Shown here piece after piece: positions 56,840-64,000 of a stretch of DNA of 64,000 nt. The stretch is taken from contig NC_080177.1 of assembly GCF_950295315.1 (NCBI RefSeq), positions 76,457,786 to 76,521,785 of the forward strand, written 5' to 3'. Position 1 is the stretch's first letter, and every line of letters starts with the position of its first letter. Under the pieces are notes generated by a model, which saw only the letters and a program-made list of their open reading frames with translations, was not told the origin of the DNA and searched no databases. The DNA comes from Erinaceus europaeus (lineage: Eukaryota; Chordata; Mammalia; Eulipotyphla; Erinaceidae). Made by a program: the position numbers and the translations under genes.

Positions 56840-57112
56840 GGAGTCAGGCTGTAGCTCAGCGGGTTAAGCGCAGGTGGTGCAAAGCACAAGGGCGGCGTAA
56901 GGATCCCGGTTTGAGCCCCCGGCTCCCCACCTGCAGGGGAGTCGCTTCACAGGCGGTGAAGCAGGTCTGCAGGTGTCTATCTTTCTCTCCCCCCTCTGTC
57001 TTCCCCTCCTCTCTCCATTTCTCTCTGTCCTATCCAACAACGACAATATCAATAACTACAACAATAAAGACAAGGGGCAACAAAAATAAATAAATAAATA
57101 TTAAAAAAAAAA
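56840..57112 (+). repeat. SINE A (first of two in one site)
   Basis: AACTCCCTTTGG at 56828-56839 and 57113-57124. Confidence 0.94.
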
Positions 57113-57124
57113 AACTCCCTTTGG

Positions 57125-57399
57125 TAGCGGGTTAAGTGCAGGTGGCACGAAGCGCAAGGACCAGTAAAAGGATCCCAGTTTAAGCCCCTGGCTCCCCATC
57201 TGCAGGGGGAGTCGCTTCACAGGTGGTGAAGCAGGTCTGCAGCTGTCTGTCTTTCTCTCCCCCTCTCTGTCTTCCCCTCCTCTCTCCATTTCTCTCTGTC
57301 CTATCCAACAACAACAACAGCAATAATAACTACAACAATAAAACAACAAGGGCAACAAAAGGGAATAAATAAATAAATAAATAAATAAACAATAAAGAT
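57125..57399 (+). repeat. SINE A (second of two in one site)
   Basis: Starts TAGCGGGTTAAGTGC, head shortened, and is followed by a third AACTCCCTTTG at 57400-57410. Confidence 0.94.
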
Positions 57400-57532
57400 A
57401 ACTCCCTTTGTGTTACTATCTCATATCCCATCTAGTCACAAGAATCTTACCACAAAAAAAGAAAAAAAAAAGAATCTACCATAATGAAGCCCATTATATG
57501 CTCATTAGATGGATTAACAAAAAAGAAAGTGA

Positions 57533-57813
57533 ATGGGAGTCAGGTGGCAGCACAGCAGGTGGCACAAAGCAAAAGGATGGGCATAAGGATCCTGGTTCGA
57601 GCCCCCGGATCCCCACCTGCAGGGGAGTCGCTTCACAAGTGCTGAAGCAGGTCTGCAGGCGTCTGTCTTTCTCTCCCCCTCTATCTTCCCCTCCTCTCTC
57701 CATTTCTCTCTGTCCTATCCAACAACGAAATCAGTAACAACTACAATAATAACTATAACAACGATGAAAAACAAGGGCAACAAAAGGGAAAATAAATTAA
57801 TTAATTAATTTTT
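57533..57813 (+). repeat. SINE A, head shortened
   Basis: AAAAAAGAAAGTGA duplicated at 57519-57532 and 57814-57827. Confidence 0.93.
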
Positions 57814-57983
57814 AAAAAAGAAAGTGACTGAAACTTAAAACTCGCCCATTCAGTTAGGCTGCTAGAAATTCTACTAACAAAAATTATTCTGGAATTTTTG
57901 ACTTTCAGAAATCTCCAAATTTCCAAATCACAACTGTTTTTGATTAGGCACAGTAGGGCAGCATGAAAAAAACTTAGGCATTA

Positions 57984-58086
57984 ACTGGGGAATGTTATGC
58001 ATGTACAAACTACTGTATTTACTGTGGAATGTAAAACATTAATTCCCCAATAAAGAAATAAAAAAAAAAATGAAGAAAAAAAAAGA
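57984..58086 (+). mobile_element. Short L1 type 2 3' end
   Basis: ACTGGGGAATGTTATGCATG and CCCCAATAAAGAAAT plus an A-rich tail are flanked by an 18-bp duplication ending CTTAGGCATTA (57966-57983 and 58087-58104). Confidence 0.85.
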
Positions 58087-58114
58087 AAAAAAACTTAGGC
58101 ATTAAAATTAAGAC

Positions 58115-58240
58115 TGGTGTGGTCCTGAGATCAATCCGCAGAACCACATGCGCCAGAGTGATGCTGGCTGGCCTCTTTCTCTCTCGAGAGCCCTCTGTCT
58201 CTGTCTCTCTTCTGAAATGAGCAAATCTTTAAAAGTTCAT
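58115..58240 (+). repeat. SINE C, 5'-truncated
   Basis: GGTCCTGAGATCAATCCGC to CCAGAGTGATGCTGG. Confidence 0.7.
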
Positions 58241-58408
58241 AGAATTCTGGTGACAGTGTACTTTTTTGATTTAGGGGTAAACAGAAAAAAGAAATAATAA
58301 GCAACTACAAAGAGATTCAAGAGAGACTGGACCACATTCTACTAAAAAATTTAGCCCACACAGTAATTCTGAAATGAACACCAGATCTTTGTTGGTTCTT
58401 CCCTATTA

Positions 58409-58528
<120 letters not shown>

Positions 58529-58647
58529 CTAAAAAAAAAAAAAAGACCTAGGTTTGCTCAAAGATATTCCAACATTCAACTGTAAGTATACAACAATACA
58601 GATTATTTCCCATAATTACCCAAAGGTCAATTAAAACATACTAAAGT

Positions 58648-58708
58648 TTAAAATAATCAATCAAGTTACAATAAAAACAATAAGTTAAAATAATCAATCA
58701 AGTTACAA
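58648..58708 (+). repeat. 24-bp direct repeat
   Basis: The 24 bases beginning TTAAAATAATCAATC at 58648 recur at 58685, period 37. Confidence 0.95.
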
Positions 58709-58907
58709 CAGTAACTTCAAAATTCAACATCTTGCCCTGACCTAACTTTAATTCTGTTTTCAGTTGTTTTCTTTGTGTTTCTATTTGAGAACCTCACTCT
58801 GAATTCAAAGTCATACCATGCCCGAAGTCCATAATGTTCTAACCCAAAAACTTGAACATCATCATCTGTTTTTCCTCCCACATAAAATCTGTCAAAATTA
58901 GTTTCTT

Positions 58908-59038
58908 TGGGACTGGGTGGTGGTAGCCCTGGTTGCATGCACATATTACCATGTCAAAGGACCCAGGTCCAAACCACCCCCCATCCCCACCTGGAGGGGG
59001 AAAGCTTCATGAGTGGTGAAATAGGGCTGCAGGTTATC

Positions 59039-59088
<50 letters not shown>

Positions 59089-59125
59089 TTTGTCTTAGAA
59101 AATCAAATAAAAAAATTTTAAAAAA
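58908..59125 (+). repeat. SINE B with (TC)n
   Basis: GGGACTGGGTGGTGGTAGCC; (TC)n at 59041-59082. Confidence 0.85.
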
Positions 59126-59140
59126 CAAATTAATTTCTTA

Positions 59141-59340
59141 GGGGGGCCAGGTGGCACACCTGATTGAGTGCATGTTACGATATGCAAGGACCCAGCTTCG
59201 AGCCTCCCAGTCCCCACCTGCAGGGGGAAAGCTTTGTGAGCGGTGAAACAGGTCTGCAGGTGTCTCTGTCTCCCTCTCTATCTCCCCGTCCCTCTCAATT
59301 TCTGACTATCTCTATCCAATAAATAAAAATAAGAAAAAAT
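59141..59340 (+). repeat. SINE B
   Basis: GGGGCCAGGTGGCACACCTG to CTATCTCTATCCAATAAATA. Confidence 0.92.
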
Positions 59341-59580
59341 GTAAGAAAAAATTAAGTTTCTTTCTGATTTCTGCTGCAACTAAAATTTAAGCTACCATTA
59401 CCACTTAACAAGAAATTAGAAAGTCCCAATAAAACAATTACTAACTGTCCAAATGGCAAAGGGCAAGTTTCACTTTAGTCAGAGAACATATCCTTCAATT
59501 AAAGAAATCTAACACTAACATTTAAAAAAAAAAAAAGGGGACAACAAAAAAGAGAAGACATACTTAAAAAGTCAAATCCT

Positions 59581-59852
59581 GGAGTTGGGCAGTAGCACAG
59601 CAGGTTAAGCACACATGGCGCAAAGCGCAAGGACCGGTGTAAGGATCCCGGTTCGAGCCCCCGGCTCCCCACCTGCAGGGGAGTCGCTTCACAGGCAGCT
59701 AAGCAGGTCTGCAGGTGTCTGTCTTTCTCTCCCCCTCTCTGTCTTCCCCATCTCTCTCCATTTCTCTCTGTCCTATCCAACAAAGATGACATCAATTACA
59801 ACTACAACAACAATTTTAAAAAAAGGCAACAGAAGGGAAAATAAATATTTTT
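59581..59852 (+). repeat. SINE A
   Basis: TAAAAAGTCAAATCCT duplicated at 59565-59580 and 59853-59868. Confidence 0.95.
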
Positions 59853-59883
59853 TAAAAAGTCAAATCCTTTATGTAGAAAAAAA

Positions 59884-60350
59884 ATAGGGGTCAAATGGTG
59901 GCATATTTGGTAGAACAGACACGTTATAATGTGCAAGGACCCAGGTTCGAGTCCCTGGTCTCCACCTTCAGGGATGTGAAGCAGTGCTGCAGGTCTCTAT
60001 TTATTTATTTACTTATTTATTTATTTACTTATTCCCTTTTGTTGCCCTTGTTTTTGTAGTGACTGTTGTTGTTGATGACGTCGTTGTTGGATAGGACAGA
60101 GAGAAATGGAGAGGAGGGGAAGACAGAGAGGGGGAGAGAAAGACAGACACCTGCAGACCTGCTTCATCGCCTGTGAAGCGATTCCCCTGCAGGTGGGGAG
60201 CCGGGGGCTGAACTGGGATCCTTACGCCGGTCCTTGTGCTTGGCGCCACGTGCGCTTAACCCGCTGCACTGCCACTGGACTCCCTCTCTCTCTCCATTTA
60301 TACCCCCTCTTCCTTCTCAATTTTCTCTGTCTCTTCCAAAATAAGTAAAT
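59884..60350 (+). repeat. SINE B split by a reversed SINE A
   Basis: Halves at 59884-60000 and 60283-60350. Confidence 0.85.
60001..60282 (-). repeat. SINE A in SINE B
   Basis: Reversed: TTCCCTTTTGTTGCCCTTG to CTGCCACTGGACTCC. Confidence 0.93.
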
Positions 60351-60459
60351 AAGATGAACATTAATAAAAAGCTCTTTGTATAAAGCATATATTAAATTTA
60401 ACTAAGGACAGATTTTTTAAATTATGAGCAAGTCTACAAATATGCTTCTTGGTAACTTA

Positions 60460-61025
<566 letters not shown>

Positions 61026-61145
61026 CAGGCCAGGGAGAGAGCTCTCTCTGCGCATTATCAGCGCAGCCAACTAGCACGCCTGGGGCCACGGTTCAATCTC
61101 TGGTACCACCATATGGCAAAGCTAAGCAATGCTCTGGTATCTCTC
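61026..61145 (+). repeat. SINE D, old
   Basis: CACGGTTCAATCTCTGGTAC and CTAAGCAATGCTCTGGT. Confidence 0.6.
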
Positions 61146-61255
61146 AAAAAGACAAGTAAATTATAGGTTATATTCTTGTTTCTACATTCCACTGAAGAAA
61201 AACAACTGAAGTCAGATAATCCTTTTAAAACATTAAGCCATTTTTTGGGGGGGGA

Positions 61256-62010
61256 CCAAGCTACGCTGCTGGTGGGAATGCAAACTGGGGCAGCCCCTTT
61301 GGGAGACTGCATGGAGAGTCCTTAAACAGATAAAAATGGAATTACCTTATGACCCAGCAATCCACTCTTAGGCATTTCTCTAGTGGACTCTCAGACACTA
61401 ATTTGAAGGGATGCATGCACCCGTATATTCATAGCTGCATTATTCACAATCGCCAAAGTAGAAGCAGACTTTGGAAGCAACAGATGACTAGCTAAAGAAG
61501 TGATGGAATATCTACTCCGTGAAATACTACTTTGCAGTCAAAAAAGATGTTATTGTGGTCCAGGAGGTGGCACAGTGGATAAAGCACTGGACTCTCAAGC
61601 ATGAGGTCCTGAGTTCGATCCCTGGCAGTGATGGCTGGTTCTTTCTCTCCTCCTACCTTTCTCATGAATAAATAAATAAATAAATAAATTATTTTTAAAA
61701 AAGAAAAAAATATGTTATCATGTCCTTTCAGGAAAAACAGGCTAGAACCACAGGTGATCATGCTTAGCAAAATGAGTGAAGAGATGAAAGGCCGCTACTG
61801 GATGGTTTTACTCAGATACGGAATCTAAAAAACCAATGCACATGAATTTGCAAAAAAAAAAACAAGCAAAATGTTTCTAAGACTTGTGTGAGAACTAGTT
61901 GTGTTTGGGAGGTGGGAGTGTAGGATACCTAACTTTGGTGGTGGGTGTGGCATGGAGCTGTACCCTGTAATCTTACAGTCTTATAAACCATCATTAGTTA
62001 CAAAGACATT
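61256..62010 (+). mobile_element. L1 type 3 3' end with a nested SINE C
   Basis: CTGCTGGTGGGAATGCAAAC, TATGACCCAGCAATCCACTC and ATAGCTGCATTATTCACAAT are classic L1 3' sequence; it ends GGTGGTGGGTGTGGCATGG. SINE C interrupts it at 61554-61712. Confidence 0.85.
61554..61712 (+). repeat. SINE C in L1
   Basis: GGTCCAGGAGGTGGCACAGT; the L1 stretch ATGTTAT is repeated at both sides. Confidence 0.9.
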
Positions 62011-62093
62011 ATGCCAAGCATCCTGGGAGTTGGCTAGTTTTTCAAGCAAAACGTGGTTTCTTTTGCTGTACTTTACACTATTTAAAAAAATTT

Positions 62094-62285
62094 CTATTTA
62101 TAAAATGGAAATATTGACAAGACTATTGAATAAGATGGGTACATTTCCACACAATTTCCACGCCCCCCCAAAAAAAAACCCATATTCAATCCCCTCCCTT
62201 GACAGCTTTCCTATTCTTTATCCCTCTGGGAGTATGGACCCAGGATCATTATGGGGTGCAAAAGGTGAGGTTCAGAAGGCATTAA
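62094..62285 (-). mobile_element. L1 type 1 3' end (degenerate)
   Basis: CTTTCCTATTCTTTATCCC and CTGGGAGTATGGACCC are the reverse of the type 1 end. Confidence 0.7.
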
Positions 62286-62331
62286 CAGCTATTGTCCTGA
62301 AATGGTAGAATGATGATCCTTTCTCCCCCTA

Positions 62332-62499
<168 letters not shown>

Positions 62500-62777
62500 C
62501 TATAAAAGAATTGGTTTCAAATCAGTATGCCAATGTAAACATTCTGTAAGTTTTCCCAATAGATCAAAATAATGTGAGAAATACCAAAATAGTCCACATA
62601 GCATTTAAATGTAAACTTCCTTACGCTGTTAACAGTATCTACAACAACCCAAAGGTAACATCACACTTAAATGGTATTGAGGTAGAAAATTACTTGCTCT
62701 GGTTAAATTCACTGCCCTATCTTAGCAAGTGGCACAATAACTTCTCTAAGTCTTTATTTCTTTCCAAGGCATTCTTC
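62500..62777. other. SEC23A intron 8, unassigned part
   Basis: No recognised repeat or exon. Confidence 0.6.
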
Positions 62778-62985
62778 CTGAGGCTGGGCAGTGGAGCACT
62801 TGGAAGAGTGTCCACATTACCACGAACAAGGACCCAGGGTTCAAGTCCTCAGTCCCCACTAGCAGCAAGGAAACTTGACAAGCAGAAAAGGAAGTACTGC
62901 AGTTAACACTTCTCTCTCCTCTCTCTCTCTCGTCATCTACCTACTTTATCTCTTGTCTCTTACCCTGGATCAAAAAAAAAAAAAA
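62778..62985 (+). repeat. SINE B
   Basis: GGCTGGGCAGTGGAGCACTT; GGGTTCAAGTCCTCAGTCCC. Confidence 0.8.
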
Positions 62986-62986
62986 G

Positions 62987-63632
62987 AAGTAGAGAACTTG
63001 AAGACATATTAAGTGAGATAAGCCAAAAGGAGAAGGGTACTCACTTATAAGCAAGACTTACAGAATAGGAAGAGGGAGAGAGAGCACAGGGTAAACATGG
63101 ACTGGGCATGGTGCATTGCACTAAAGCAAAAGACTCTGGAAAAAGAGGGAGACGGAGGGGCAGAAGGGAATCTTGTGGTCCTGGTGCACAATGAAATTGT
63201 GTCTATGGTCCATGACTACTATAAAGCATTAAACCCCCCCATAAAAAGATTTTTAAAAATATTTACTTTTTGTTGCCCTTGTTGTTTTTATTGTTGTTAT
63301 AGTTATTACTGTTGTTGATCTCATCGATGTTGGATAGGGCAGAGAGAAATGGAGAGAGGAGGGGAAGACAGAGAGGGGGAGAGAAAGACAGACACCTACA
63401 GACCTGCTTCACCACCTGTAAAGCGACTCCCCTGCAGGTGGGGAGCCAGGGGCTCGAACCGGGATCCTCAGGTTGGTCCTTGCGTTTTGTGCCACATGTG
63501 CTTAACCCGCTGCGCTACAGCCCAACTCCCATAAAAAGATTTTATAAAAAGTGAAGAGGGGGGTTCAGGTCCTAGCACAATGGTGGAGAGCTTAGGCAAG
63601 GGGATAGAGTGTTATGCAGAAAACGGAAAATT
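62987..63632 (+). mobile_element. L1 type 2-like 3' end, split by a reversed SINE A
   Basis: AAGTGAGATAAGCCAAAAGG, TGCACTAAAGCAAAAGACTC and AAAGCATTAAACC are L1 3' features. The SINE at 63254-63528 is flanked by CCATAAAAAGATTTT. Confidence 0.6.
63254..63528 (-). repeat. SINE A in L1
   Basis: CCATAAAAAGATTTT duplicated at 63239-63253 and 63529-63543. Confidence 0.94.
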
Positions 63633-63644
63633 TTTCTTTTTTCA

Positions 63645-63905
63645 CTTAGTTTGTTTTTTTTTAATTAGGGGGATTAATGGTTTATAGTCAACAGTAAATA
63701 CAGTAGTTGGCACATGTGTAAATGTCTCAGTTTCCTGCATAAAGTACTAACCCCCCCCTCCACTTAGGACCTCCTCCACCTTTTGAGTTGTAGGACCTGA
63801 ACCCACCCCCACCCCCAAGAAAACTGAGAAATTGTATGCACGTACCAACAACTGTATTTACTGTCAACTATAAACCATTAATCCGCCCAGTAAAAAATAA
63901 TAAAG
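63645..63905. mobile_element. Two L1 3' ends in opposite orientation
   Basis: 63645-63795 is a reversed copy and 63815-63905 a forward copy of the same ending (TGTATTTACTGTYRACTATA...CATTAATCC), making an imperfect inverted repeat. Confidence 0.6.
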
Positions 63906-64000
63906 TAAAAGATGTGATGGTGAAATAGAATGTTTTGAAAATATGTTATAAAAAAAAAGATGTGAAAAATAAAGAAGAAAAAGGGAAAGGAATAAAACGG

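Noticed and set aside
58717..58944. 75-codon minus-strand frame beginning in unique DNA (GGKTDDDVQVFGLEHYGLRA)
   Set aside because: It runs into a SINE B at its start and has no acceptor or donor placing it between SEC23A exons 10 and 11, which join in frame without it.

Overview
This window is mammalian nuclear DNA, most likely from a hedgehog (Erinaceus europaeus or a close erinaceid). Three things point there. About fifty copies of one long tRNA-derived SINE, plus many copies of shorter SINEs, are of the kind I recognise from hedgehog sequence. The fragment of a non-LTR retrotransposon at 5141-5988 matches the Vingi clade as I remember it, and among mammals Vingi has been reported from hedgehogs. 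The L1 3' ends are unlike those of primates, rodents or carnivores. The species call is inference; a database search would settle it.

The only host protein-coding gene I can support is SEC23A, on the minus strand. Its last twelve exons (human numbering 9 to 20) lie between 62499 and 30822, and its 3' UTR runs to about 29510. The exons are all bounded by AG and GT, keep phase and join to 437 codons including the stop, equivalent to human residues 330-765. They encode the end of the trunk, the second part of the beta-sandwich, the helical domain and the gelsolin-like domain of the inner COPII coat protein that activates the GTPase SAR1. Exons 1-8 lie to the right of the window.

Layout. 1-580 is a GC-rich segment with an unassigned, broken reading frame. 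580-29500 is repeat-rich intergenic DNA downstream of SEC23A; it holds the Vingi fragment, a solo class II retroviral LTR (12974-13297), several L1 3' ends and dozens of SINEs. 29510-30821 is the SINE-free 3' UTR. 30822-62499 holds the exons and repeat-filled introns, including a 3'-truncated 7SK retropseudogene (46846-47081). 62500-64000 is intron 8 with more L1 and SINE.

Repeat names used below are descriptive. SINE A: about 250-350 bp, starts near GGGAGTCGGGCGGTAGCGCA, has a GGTTCGAGCCC B box, a CT-rich body, AAC/AAT repeats and an ACAAGGGCAACAAAAGGG end; A-long adds a 3' block reading CTCCAGGAGCAGTGGATTC to CCCTGGAGGCAAAA. SINE B: starts like GGGCCAGGTGGTGGCGCACC, with GGTTCAAGCCC and a CCTGCAGGGGGAAAGCTTC block. 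SINE C: about 130 bp, GTCCAGGAGGTGGCGCAGTG to GTACCAGAGTGATGTCTGG. SINE D: TAGATAGCATAATGGTTATG to CAGAGCTGAGCAGTGCTCTG. SINE E: loose group of weaker tRNA-like units (ATAGCTCA...). L1 type 1 ends GGTGGTGGGAATTGTGTGG...TATGGTTTTGTTAAT plus A; type 2 ends TTATGCATGTACAAACT...CCCCAATAAAGAAAT; type 3 is a classic L1 end (CTGCTGGTGGGAATG...GACCCAGCAAT).

The most interesting material is the record of retrotransposition and repair: insertions of only 21 to 46 bp with clean target-site duplications, a 73-bp exact copy of a nearby sequence pasted into a SINE, two SINEs in one target site, and a tailless 7SK copy. I found no new gene system, operon, CRISPR array or intact mobile-element gene.
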